NCBI RefSeq assembly: GCF_000003195.3
Contig: NC_012873.2
Location: 24,277,317-24,341,316 of the forward strand
DNA from: Sorghum bicolor
Taxonomy: Eukaryota; Streptophyta; Magnoliopsida; Poales; Poaceae
DNA length: 64,000 nucleotides
Direction of reading: 5' to 3'
The translations under genes were made by a program, and so were the position numbers. Of the stretch, positions 10,533 through 19,553 are shown piece after piece. Under the pieces are notes generated by a model. The model was not told where the DNA came from. It did no database searches and saw only the letters and a program-made list of their open reading frames with translations. Every line of letters begins with the position of its first letter. Position 1 is the first letter of the stretch.

Positions 10533-10550
10533 TCCCCGGCAACGGCGCCA
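10533..10550 (-). promoter_or_regulatory. C1 primer-binding site
   Basis: The minus strand reads TGGCGCCGTTGCCGGGGA, eight bases after the 5' LTR. This is the widely seen Athila-type primer site, complementary to the 3' end of plant tRNA-Asp (family knowledge; the tRNA was not checked). Confidence 0.85.
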
Positions 10551-10558
10551 TAAATGCT

Positions 10559-11790
10559 TGTTGATATTTGGTAACACAATTATAAAATGATCCGCAAGCG
10601 CACGGATATCGGTGAGCATTTCACCCGGGAGGTTATCCAGAGTTATCGTATTTATATTTTTACCACTGGGAGAAAGGGTGCATCTGACTAACCAAAACTA
10701 TTGCTACTACCCCTTTAGGCTACAAAGAATGTCTCTCAATGTGAGTGATGTATAGAGAAGACTGCAACCGTAGTCTCGTTCTAACCTTAATAAGGATGAT
10801 CTACTGTTCTATTGGGGAGGCTCACGGAATCTAGACAACACAAAGGATGTTCGACCCGCACCTATAAACCTACCCGTCCTGCTAACGAGATGTGATCTAC
10901 AAAGGTAACTCGGAAATGTCACGTTCCTCGCTACTACCACGGTCCAGCTAGTCAGGGGATATCTATGAGTACCCTAGCCTAAACACCACGTTTACGCTAA
11001 CAAGTGATTACTCTAATACTCAACCGGAAGAGGATTAAAGTAAACTCATAAACCAAAGAACAATAAAACAAGAACTTACTAGTATTAGAAGTCGAATTAC
11101 TGAAGAATCTTAGAAGCAAGCCTCGGGTTAGGAGACTTGATCCCGCAGGTACAACTCGAAGTAGACACCGACAGGCCGGCCTTCCTCCGATCCACACCTT
11201 CACTCTATCTCTCTCAATCTAGTAGAAACTAGAAGATCTATTTCTACCTTACATTGGTTGCTAAGCCTAAAAGAAATATTATTTAGAGAAGAGGTTTTCC
11301 TTCGAGGGCACCCCTCAATCTCTATGATAATTTCTTGTCTCCTCTAGGGCCAGAGGGGGTCTCCTTATATAGTCCTCCCCTTCTATGCGTTTTTGGGTCG
11401 ATAGGCGAGGTGGTACTATGTTATTCTGGATCCAATAGGTCGGTGGAACCTCGTGTGCGAAGAGAGTCCGGAACGGAGTCCAGATGGGGGCGGGCGCCCA
11501 GGTCCTTAGGGCGGGCGCCCTGGGCTTGGCCCCTTTCGGGCTCCGCTTCCTTCCCGTGGCTTCTGAAGTCTTCTAGATGGTAGAAAATTGCGCGGTGGGT
11601 TGATATCTCTATGTAATCCCGACATGTGGGCCTTTCTTCCTTATTTCCTGATAACCCCCTGCAGAAATAGACAAATACCAAAACTCGTGGAATTCTGTCA
11701 GATAAAACCCTAAGTCTATATGTTGATTTCATTTGGATCCTTTTCTTTGTGTATTTGATAATTAAATTTGATACTTAAGAACCGTCAACA
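10559..11790 (-). repeat. C1 5' LTR
   Basis: 1232 bases. On the minus strand it runs from TGTTGACGG at 11790 to CAACA at 10559. It carries a duplicated GGGCGGGCGCC block near 11490-11520. Transcription would start downstream of the TATA box at 11363-11372. Confidence 0.9.
11363..11372 (-). promoter_or_regulatory. TATA box of C1 5' LTR
   Basis: The minus strand reads CTATATAAGG in a GC-rich context. The plus-oriented C2 LTR has CTATATAAG at the equivalent place (34666-34674). Confidence 0.6.
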
Positions 11791-11795
11791 CCAAG
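11791..11795. repeat. Target-site duplication, right copy (C1)
   Basis: CCAAG directly after the terminal CAACA of C1, identical to 3634-3638. E1 leader resumes here. Confidence 0.9.
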
Positions 11796-11942
11796 TGTTG
11801 TGGATGATATTCTATTTTTGTACATGGATTATTGTGCCTTGAATTATGTGAATTTATTTTGTCAAATTCCGTATGGCAGCAATCGAGATTCATGGCAATT
11901 ATATCTGTTATCCTAAACGGTCACTTGGTATGCCTTGTGTAG

Positions 11943-12890
11943 ATGGCTCGCAATACTCGCTCCGGTCACAATGAGGTGACGCCACCACCACTTCCTCCCC
12001 CGCCTACGCCTGCTGAGCTCTTGGCAACTCTTGTTGAGGGCCAGCGAATGCTCAATGAAGCTATGCAGACTATGGCGCAGCAGAACCGGGGTGGTCGCCA
12101 TGCCCACCAAGGCGGAGAGGCAAATCAGTTTAGCACTTTCAAGGATTTACAGGACACGAAGCCGCCACTTTTCAAGGAGGCTGTCGAACCTCTGGAGGCT
12201 GATGAGTGGCTGAACACTCTCGAGCAGAAGTTTTGCTTGCTAAGGGTGACAGAGGAGCTAAAGGCAGAATATGTAGCCCACCAGTTGGAGGGCAAAGCAC
12301 GTGTCTGGTGGAGTCGTTACAGGACCAGCTTGCCTACCAATGCTGTTGTAACCTGGGATCAGTTCAAAACTCCTTTAAGGAACACTTATATTCCACAAGG
12401 CTTAATGACTATCAAGCATACCGAGTTTATGAATCTGACTCAAGGAACTAAAAGCTTGACTAAGTACCTTCATGCTTTTAATAATTTGTCTCGCTATGCT
12501 CCTGAAATGGCTCATACTGAGGTCAAGAAGCTTGCTAGTTTCAAGAGAGGGTTGGGACCCATGCTGTCCAAGAACATGGCTGGTAACAAGAGTACCACCT
12601 TTAATGAGTTTGTGAGTGATGCGTTGACTCAGGAGAACTCCAATGCTGTGTATGCCGCGTCAAAGAAACGCAAAAGGGCCTATGAGGCAGGTGCTTCGCA
12701 GTCCAAGGCCCAAGTGACAAGAAAACCGGCCTATCGCCCACCAAATGTTGTGACAAGGTACAGGCCGCCGCAGAAGAAGTCTAATGTGAAGACGGGAGTT
12801 CGCAAGGCCTTCATAGTTGCTCTTCCTAGGGGTGCTACGGGTCAAGGAGGTCCCAAGACTCCCCCTGATAACCGCCCCTCCTTTAATTGA
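11943..12890 (+). CDS. E1 gag (capsid polyprotein), shortened C-terminus
   Basis: A 315-codon open frame starting MARNTRSGHNEVTPPPLPPPP. After a Pro-rich start it has the plant retrotransposon gag core: ANQFSTFKDLQDTKPPLF, EADEWLNTLEQKF, EGKARVWWSRYR, the TWDQFK block, and EFMNLTQGTKSLTKYLHAFNNL. Gag forms the virus-like particle. The C-terminus is Lys/Arg-rich, but the CCHC zinc knuckle expected before the protease is not found, and the frame ends at PPDNRPSFN. A deletion or frameshift between here and 12972 probably removed it. The start is supported by the following Ala-Arg and the absence of an earlier in-frame Met. Confidence 0.8.
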   Translation: MARNTRSGHNEVTPPPLPPPPTPAELLATLVEGQRMLNEAMQTMAQQNRGGRHAHQGGEANQFSTFKDLQDTKPPLFKEAVEPLEADEWLNTLEQKFCLLRVTEELKAEYVAHQLEGKARVWWSRYRTSLPTNAVVTWDQFKTPLRNTYIPQGLMTIKHTEFMNLTQGTKSLTKYLHAFNNLSRYAPEMAHTEVKKLASFKRGLGPMLSKNMAGNKSTTFNEFVSDALTQENSNAVYAASKKRKRAYEAGASQSKAQVTRKPAYRPPNVVTRYRPPQKKSNVKTGVRKAFIVALPRGATGQGGPKTPPDNRPSFN

Positions 12891-12971
12891 AAACAAGTCG
12901 GTCCCTAGGCGAGAGATTGCCCTTATCCCAAGAGGAATTCTGCAGCTGGGGGTAATAACCGTACTGGCCGA

Positions 12972-13658
12972 GTGCATTATACCACCATTGAAGAAATCCC
13001 CGAAGGTGAAGTGGTCACGGCTGGTATGTTTCATGTAAATCAACACCCTGCAGTTGTCTTGTTTGATTCTGGAGCTTCGCATTCATTCATGAGTCAAGCA
13101 TTCGCATCTAAGCATGGGCAACATGTAATTGACCTTGACAGTGGAAAATTTTACATTAGTGCTACTGGTAATCAGATCACTACAAATGAATCAGTGAGGG
13201 ATGTGCATATTGCCATCGAAGGGCGTAGTTATTCAGCAAATCTTGTCATCTTACCGGGCTTGGGAATAGATGTTACCCTAGGAATGAAATGGATGAGTGA
13301 CCATGGAGTGTTAATAGACACCTCAACTAGGGTAATCACGTTGAGGGAGCCTGATAGTAAAGAAGCTTTCTTAGTTCAACTTCCTAGAAGCAACGACATT
13401 CGTCACGCTACTAATGCTATTAGACCACTCACAGTGGCAGAGATTCCGGTAGTATGTGAGTTTCCGGAAGTTTTTCTAGAGGATCTGCCTGGGTTGCCTC
13501 CAGATAGGGACATAGAATTTAAAATCGATCTTATTCCGGGTACCGCACCTATCTCTAGAAGGCCATATCGAATGCCACCCAATGAATTAGCTGAGTTGAA
13601 GAAGCAGTTGCAAGAACTCCTAGAGAAGGGTCTTATTCGGCCTAGTTCTTCTCCATGA
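12972..13658 (+). pseudogene. E1 pol part 1: protease and N-terminal reverse transcriptase
   Basis: The retropepsin active site is [10 protein letters not shown], followed by [14 protein letters not shown]. After a linker come the RT entry motifs [17 protein letters not shown] and [18 protein letters not shown]. The frame stops at TGA (13656-13658), where Trp is expected before GCPALF, a TGG to TGA change. The protease cuts the polyprotein. The protease residues themselves look intact. Confidence 0.8.
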
Positions 13659-13703
13659 GGTTGCCCGGCTCTTTTTGCCAAGAAGAAGGACAAGTCTCTA
13701 CGT

Positions 13704-14354
13704 ATGTGTGTAGACTATCGTCCGCTGAATGTCGTGACTATCAAAAACAAATACCCACTGCCCCACATTGATATCCTGTTTGATCAATTAGCTAAGGCTA
13801 AGGTATTCTCCAAGATTGATCAAAGATCTGGGTATCATCAAATCAAGATCCGACCTGAAGACATTCCTAAAATGGCTTTCTCTACCAGGTATGGGTTATA
13901 TGAGTATCTAGTCATGTCCTTTGTTCTCACTAATGCCCCTGCTCATTTCATGTACCTGATGAATTCGGTGTTCATGCCTGAACTGGATAAGTTTGTGGTG
14001 GTGTTCATCGATGACATATTGGTGTATTCGGAAAATGCCCAAGACCATGAGAAGCATCTTCGGATTGTACTCACTAGATTGTGAGAACATCAGCTCTATG
14101 CCAAGTTCAGCAAATGTGAGTTTTGGCTGAAGAAAGTGCCTTTCTTAGGCCATATTCTATCTGAAGACGGTATTTCTGTTGACCCATCAAAAGTGCAGGA
14201 AGTTCTAGACTGGAAGGCCCCAACTTCAGTGCAGGAGATTCAGAGTTTTCTCGGTCTAGCTGGATATTATTGTCGCTTTATTCCAGACTTCTCCAAAATA
14301 GCTAAGCCTATGACCAAGCTACTGCAAAAAGATGTGAAGTTTGTGTGGTCCTAG
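13704..14354 (+). pseudogene. E1 pol part 2: reverse transcriptase palm and thumb
   Basis: Contains [18 protein letters not shown], the [12 protein letters not shown] block and the catalytic FIDDILVYS. Several consensus positions have changed (Gln in KIDQRSG, Val in SFVLTNAP). The frame is stopped by TGA at 14082-14084 (CGA expected) and TAG at 14352-14354. The sequence between, [20 protein letters not shown] and the [22 protein letters not shown] thumb region, stays in one frame. The TAG at 14352 is also present in E3. Confidence 0.8.
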
Positions 14355-15657
14355 GAGTGTGAAGCCGCTTTCACCACTTTATGCCATTTGCTGACTACCG
14401 CTCCTGTTCTGGCACAGCCTGACATTGAAAGCCATTAGATGTATTTTGTGATGCATCTGGCACTGGCCTAGGGTGTGTACTTATGCAAGAAGGCCACGTT
14501 ATTGCCTACACCTCTCGGCAGCTGAGGAAGCACGAAGCTAACTACCCGACTCATGATCTAGAGTTAGCGGCTGTTGTTCACGCATTGAAACTTTGGAGGC
14601 ATTATCTGTTGGGTAATCTATGTCACATTTACACTGACCATAAGAGCCTCAAATATATATTCACTCAGCCCGAGTTAAACATGAGACAAAGAAGATGGTT
14701 GGAGTTGATAAAAGACTATAATATAGAAGTACACTATCATCCGGGCAAGGCCAATGTTGTAGCCGATGCTCTTAGCCGGAAGCAACATGTTGGACCTCTT
14801 CTGGAAGAATGTTTCAATTTATTGCATCTGGTGGTCCTGCACAACATTGTAATCAGTTGCTCATTAGAGAGTCAAATTATAGAGCTCCAAAAGTCTGATC
14901 CTGGTATTTTCCATATCAAAAGAAAAATGCAAGAGCAAGACACCAAGCATTTCAGGGTAGACGAGAAGGGTGTACTGTGGTTTGACGATCGACTAGTTGT
15001 ACCTAAAGACCGTGACCTACGCAACAAAATTCTAGATGAAGCCCATTCTTCCAAGCTGTCCATTCATCCTGGTAGTAGCAAAATGTACCAAGACTTGAAA
15101 CCTCGTTTCTGGTGGACCAAGATGAAGAAGGAGATAGCAGCTTATGTTGCTAGGTGTGGTGATACTTGCTGTAGGGTAAAGGCAGTTCACCTTAAACCTG
15201 CAGGTTTATTGCAACCTTTGTCGGTTCCGGGATGGAAGTGGGAAGAAATCAGCATGGATTTCATTGTTGGCCTTCCCCCTACCCAAAAGGGACACGACTC
15301 CATATGGGTGATTGTTGAGCGTTTGACTAAGTCAGCCCATTTTATCCCTGTGAAGTCGACACACCGAATATCCGACTACGCTGAGTTATACTTCTCTCAA
15401 ATTGTTAAATTGCACGGGGTGCCTCGCACCATCATTTCTGATAGGGGTCCTCAGTTCACTGCCCGCTTTTGGGAGCATCTGGATTCACTCCTTGGTACAA
15501 AGTTGTTCGCAGTTCAGCCTACCACCCTCAAACCTCCGGTCAGACTGAGCGTGGAAATCAAATCTTAGAGGATATGTTGAGGGCATGTGTCATATCTTCC
15601 AAGGGTGCATGGGAGAAATGGCTACCCTTAGCTGAATTCTCTTACAACAATAGTTAG
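14355..15657 (+). pseudogene. E1 pol part 3: RNase H and integrase
   Basis: The start of RNase H is broken by a one-base deletion near 14435 compared with E3. From 14483 the frame is open: RNase H motifs [28 protein letters not shown] and ADALSRK; integrase zinc-binding His pair ([11 protein letters not shown]) and Cys pair; and catalytic Asp in MDFIVG and ISDRGPQF. The Cys pair is CGDTC with one residue inserted relative to CDTC in E3. A one-base deletion near 15505 shifts the frame before the catalytic Glu (QTERGNQ), and TAT has become TAG at 15655-15657. Two separate open segments (to 15568, and 15469-15657) result. Confidence 0.8.
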
Positions 15658-15672
15658 CAAGAGAGTATCCAA

Positions 15673-16332
15673 ATGGCTCCTTTCGAAGCTTTGTACGGCC
15701 GCAAATGTAGAACTCCACTAAACTGGGTCGAACCTGGCGAAAGGAGGTACTACGGAATTGACTTTGTCAAAGAAGCCGAAGAGCAAGTTCTCATTATCCA
15801 GCAACACATGAAAGCTACCCAAGCTAGACAGAAAAGTTATGCTGACCGAAGAAGAAACCCACTCAAGTTCGAAGTAGGTGACTTTGTGTATCTCAAGGTA
15901 TCACCCATGAAGGGTGTAAATCGCTTTGGGGTAAAAACAAAGCTTGCCCCTAGGTATGTGGGTCCCTACCAAATCATTGAGGAGAGCAGCAAGGTAGCTT
16001 ACAAGGTACAACTACCTCCGGAACTAGGAACCGTTTTCCCTATATTCCATGTGTCCCAACTCAAGAAGTGTCTCCGTGTGCCCGAAGAGAGAGTTGAAAC
16101 AAGAGATCTCAAGTTGCAATCTGATCTATCCTATGAACAGAAGCCTGTACAAGTTCTTGACGTCAAGGAAAGAGTTACGCACAGGAGAGTGATCAAACTC
16201 TTTAGAGTTTTATGGAACCGTCAAAGTGAGAGAGATGCCACTTGGGAAAGGGAAGACTATTTACAAATAACTTATCCCTCATTCTATGAAAAATGGTACG
16301 TCTTTCAAATCTCGGGACGAGATTTTTTGTAA
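15673..16332 (+). pseudogene. E1 pol part 4: integrase C-terminus with chromodomain
   Basis: Starts MAPFEALYGRKCRTPLNW. It contains the GPY/F-like block (KLAPRYVGPYQIIEES, VFPIFHVSQLKKC) and ends with a chromodomain-like module (VIKLFRVLWNRQSERDATWE). In chromoviruses this module directs insertion to heterochromatin. The stop TAA precedes the polypurine tract by a few bases. This segment alone is intact over 219 codons. Confidence 0.85.
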
Positions 16333-16343
16333 GGGGGGAGGGT
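16331..16343 (+). promoter_or_regulatory. E1 polypurine tract
   Basis: AAGGGGGGAGGGT immediately before the LTR start TGTAAC. It overlaps the end of pol. Confidence 0.85.
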
Positions 16344-17125
16344 TGTAACACTCCTAGTGTTAGCTTGCATGTTAACCATGATCATTGCATCAACATAAGC
16401 ATCATCATGATCACTCATGAGCATCATACCATGATCACATGCCATTTGTTACATACACTGTGATTGAATTGCTATGTGACTTGCTATGGTTGATTGTAAT
16501 GGGTGACAAATGCATGCAAGTGTACATTGTCTTCCAAAATACTTTAGTCATGTTTAGAATAACTTTTTGAACAAAGTTCATGTTGGAAGTTTTGGCCAAA
16601 AATGCCCTAAGCCGTGGTTAACCCTAGATTGACCTATTTGACCCTCTAGACCTCTTTTCAAAGATGTTTTATGAAACTGGTGTTAGAGACCTTGCATGTA
16701 AATGACATCTAAAACAAAGTTGTAGTAAATTTCATAGGCTACAAAAGTTATGTTGATGACGTTTCATGAAAATGCTTGAACACATTCAAATTTAGCTCAC
16801 AAGGCAAAAATCAGGGCTGATTCTACACTTAGCCAAATTTTTCCCAAGTCTGAGGCAACGCAGTTTCGAGGAAGGGCACTTGGGAGCTTTGTAGAATGAA
16901 ATCCAGGCCAAATTAGATTTTGATCCTGTAAGCAATCTTGTAGAACTCGTCTAGCTCTATCCAAAGGATCAAGTTTGAGCCAAAACCACTGATTGAGCTG
17001 AGAGTAAAACGTCGGTGAACATCCGGTTTCAGTCACTGTCGGCGACCTCTGAATCGCGCGATTCAGTTTCGTCAGTCACCGGCCGGCCGACGCGTGGACG
17101 ACCCGTGACGGCCGTACGTTGACGC

Positions 17126-17341
17126 GTGGACGCCACGACACCACCCCGAGCCTCGGCCGTCCTCATTTCGCCTCCTCAGCGCTCTCTCCCTTCTCCATTT
17201 CGCCTCGGCGAGCTCCGCCGCGGAACGGCAGCTTCACCCGAGCTTTCCTCGCCGTCTCCCGCCAAGCCAGCCCGCCAAAAGCTTCACCAGAGCTTCCTCT
17301 ACCTCGGTGTCACCTCCTTGGCCACTGTCGAGCATGGATAA
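17126..17341 (+). other. Possible short ORF in the CpG-rich part of the chromovirus LTR
   Basis: A 71-codon frame starting MDATTPPRAS and ending SFLYLGVTSLATVEHG. Comparable frames with similar ends exist in E2 (up to 39721, ending SFLYLSVTSLATVESG) and E3 (61007-60810 minus, ending VLYLDVHSIPLVEHR). In E2 and E3 the end coincides with a donor-like GGTAAG or GGTGAG. However, other frames are also open in this GC-rich stretch, so coding is weakly supported. No function is suggested. Confidence 0.25.
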
Positions 17342-18807
17342 GGCGGCATTGCCGAGCTCCGAGCCATTCTCCCTCGCCGGAGTTTCGCCGAGCTCACCGG
17401 GGACGTGGCCAGGCCTCTCTGCTCCACCATTTCTCTCCATTCTTGTTCCTATCGCTTTCCCTTGGCTCACTGATGCTCGTCGTGAACCTCAACCGGGACG
17501 GCATCGGCTGTGCATGCCGGCGTATCGCCCGCAGCAGCGCTGAGCCGCTATTCACGACGGCGAGCACCCTTGGGTCCAGTAGAGCGCGGGTAAAGTAGGT
17601 CACCGAGTTCGCCTTGAGGAGAGGAACACGTAGATGCCCTTGGATCCCGCGGAGACCTCACCGTCGTCGAGTTCCGCCGGCGACGAGCTTCTCCCCTATC
17701 TCTGTCCCTCTGTCTCGTGGGTCCCGTGTGTCAGCGGATCCCACCTGTCAGTCTCTCTCTCTCACACCTCTGGTCACTGTGTAGCAGATCCTTTGCTGTT
17801 TTTGAAAAATTCATATCTTGAGTTTTACAGATCCAAATGGAGTGATTCGAATTTTGCTAGGTTCTTGCGGTAATCTAGTTTTTATTAAAAATATGAAACA
17901 TGCCATGTTTTTGCAGAAATAAATATATATGATTTAATCTTGATTATATAGGAGATAATTATATCTTGAGATCTGTTGATCTGGTGGCCATGCAAATTTA
18001 GGGTGATGTCACTTATGACATGATTAGGCTTTGATAAATTTATCATGATTTTTGGAGGCCTGATTGTGAAGTTATAAATATTTCTTGTTCAAACAGGAGT
18101 TTCTTGTGGTATTTTTAATAAATAAGTTATAACTCCTTTTGTGGTGAAACTTGCTGAGTGTTGTACTCATATGTAAACAAAACTAGGAAAAATCTGAAAT
18201 ATGTTGTTTGACACTTTTTGGTAGGGTTTCACATTTATGCCTTGCATGCCTTTGCTAGCTTGTTATTTTTGTATCTCACAATCTGTATGTGCAAGTGCCC
18301 TGAAAATTTTACAGTAACCTTGTGTTAGCATTAGTAGCTTGCTGTAATTGTCTTACAATTCTTGAAGCACTTGGGATGCATGTTCATTAAATCACCTTAA
18401 TAATTAAATAAATAGAAAAGGTGATGATAGAAATGAGTTTAGACCTTGCCATGATGTTTTCTAGTGTTTCTTAGAAATGTTCTATCTACTGGTGCATTTG
18501 GATTGACCCTTTGATACATTCTTGTTATGTGCAAAATATTATTTTTGCTATTTATGCCTTTCCTAGAGCAATTCTGTGTAGCTGATAGCAATTGCTTAAG
18601 AACTAATTGAAGATGATGTTTTCTGGGAAACTTGTCTATACCAAACTTGTAGATAATTTGCTTATCTTCTTCATGTCCAAGTTTCATGACCATTGGTTGA
18701 GTAGTTTAAAAGTTATGAATGTTACAAGTAGCTGCTGCAAAGTGCTTGCTCTCTGGATTTTACAGGACAGCCAACCAACTTTGTATGTTTTAGCATATTT
18801 TGGTTGG

Positions 18808-18812
18808 GAATC
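18808..18812. repeat. Target-site duplication, left copy (D1)
   Basis: GAATC before TGTTGACACC; the matching copy is at 31048-31052. The uninterrupted E2 LTR reads GAATCTTTCTGGG at this place. Confidence 0.9.
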
Positions 18813-18916
18813 TGTTGACACCGTTTTTGGTCACGTACCTAGAGACCAGTAGAGTATAGATCGGTAGGTGGAGCAACGGTAGCTAGCCTGCAGAAGAGTT
18901 ACCGATGAAGATAGTT

Positions 18917-19023
18917 GCCGATGAAGAGACGATTGAATATGACTAAGTCTAGAGGTAGTGACGTGTTCTTGCCGATGCTCAATATTGGTGTTTGCCGATG
19001 GCTATAACAGGAAGACTGCCGAT
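18917..19023 (+). repeat. GCCGAT motif array in D LTR
   Basis: GCCGAT at 18917, 18971, 18994 and 19018, the last three spaced 23 and 24 bases apart, always followed by G. More copies lie near the LTR end (19418; ATCGGC at 19435). Position upstream of the TATA box suggests U3 control elements (inference). Confidence 0.6.
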
Positions 19024-19174
19024 GACTCTGAAGGGAAGTGTGGCGGTGTCCCGGTCGGTTACGAGGGGGTGGTTCTATGTTTTCCTTAGTTATTTAAAAT
19101 CGTTTTGTATACAGATTCTATTTAATTTGGAATTCGAGTCCTAGTCATGTCTGATTGTAGCTCTTTGAGCAGGG

Positions 19175-19181
19175 TATAAAT
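19175..19181 (+). promoter_or_regulatory. TATA box of D1 5' LTR
   Basis: GGGTATAAATG; kept in the 3' LTR (30715-30721) and in D2 (48115-48121). Confidence 0.7.
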
Positions 19182-19514
19182 GTAGACCCTAGGCTCTTGT
19201 AATGAGATATCTATCAATCAATGAAACACAAGTTTTTACTCATATTCTAGCATCTACTTTTTCGACGACTTCGTCATATTTTCCTTTTTATTACGAGTTC
19301 TTAGGAGTTCATCGACTTAAGCTCGACATATTCTTGAGCTCTGTGTGAAAACCTCTTGGCCGTGACATCCGGGCGCATCGCTGTTGTCGGGACCAAAGTA
19401 TTCGAGTTATCACCTTTGCCGATAGTAAAGTCAAATCGGCTGGCATGTCTTAACGTTTAAATCGGGTATTAACCCTTTGTGTTTGCAGATCAGCTTTTGC
19501 ATCAACACATCTTT

Positions 19515-19532
19515 CGGCACGCCCAGTGGGAC
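19515..19532 (+). promoter_or_regulatory. D1 primer-binding site
   Basis: Seven bases after the LTR lies CGGCACGCCCAGTGGGAC. D2 reads TGGCACGCCCAGTGGGACC, so the first base has mutated here. The matching tRNA was not identified. Confidence 0.65.
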
Positions 19533-19553
19533 ATATTCAAGAGCAAGATCGAC

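Larger units (their letters stand above)
3639..11790 (-). mobile_element. C1: complete non-autonomous Athila-like LTR retrotransposon in the E1 leader
   Basis: The element is 8.15 kb and flanked by CCAAG. On the minus strand it reads 5' LTR (11790-10559), primer site, an orphan ORF, a long non-coding part, a gag tail, two protease-like segments, another non-coding part, polypurine tract and 3' LTR (4850-3639). No reverse transcriptase, RNase H or integrase could be found on either strand, so it must depend on proteins from another element. The primer site and gag/protease remnants point to the Athila or a related Tat-type lineage (family knowledge). It is younger than E1, which it splits between ORF0 and gag. 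Confidence 0.9.
16344..18812 (+). repeat. E1 3' LTR, left part (to the D1 insertion)
   Basis: Begins TGTAACACTCCTAG; homologous to the starts of the E2 and E3 LTRs. It contains a CpG-rich island (about 17040-17700) with an 18-bp palindrome at 17049-17066, then AT-rich sequence. The LTR continues at 31053 after D1. ORF-like frames in the island are discussed separately. Confidence 0.9.
18813..19507 (+). repeat. D1 5' LTR
   Basis: 695 bases, TGTTGACACC to GCATCAACA. It lacks about 21 bases (around 19040) that are present in the 3' LTR and D2. It contains a GCCGATG array and a TATA box. Confidence 0.9.

Noticed and set aside
17119..17598. 159-codon ORF in the E1 LTR
   Set aside because: Several frames are open together in this GC-rich stretch; the protein is low-complexity Ser/Pro/Arg and its end differs in E2.
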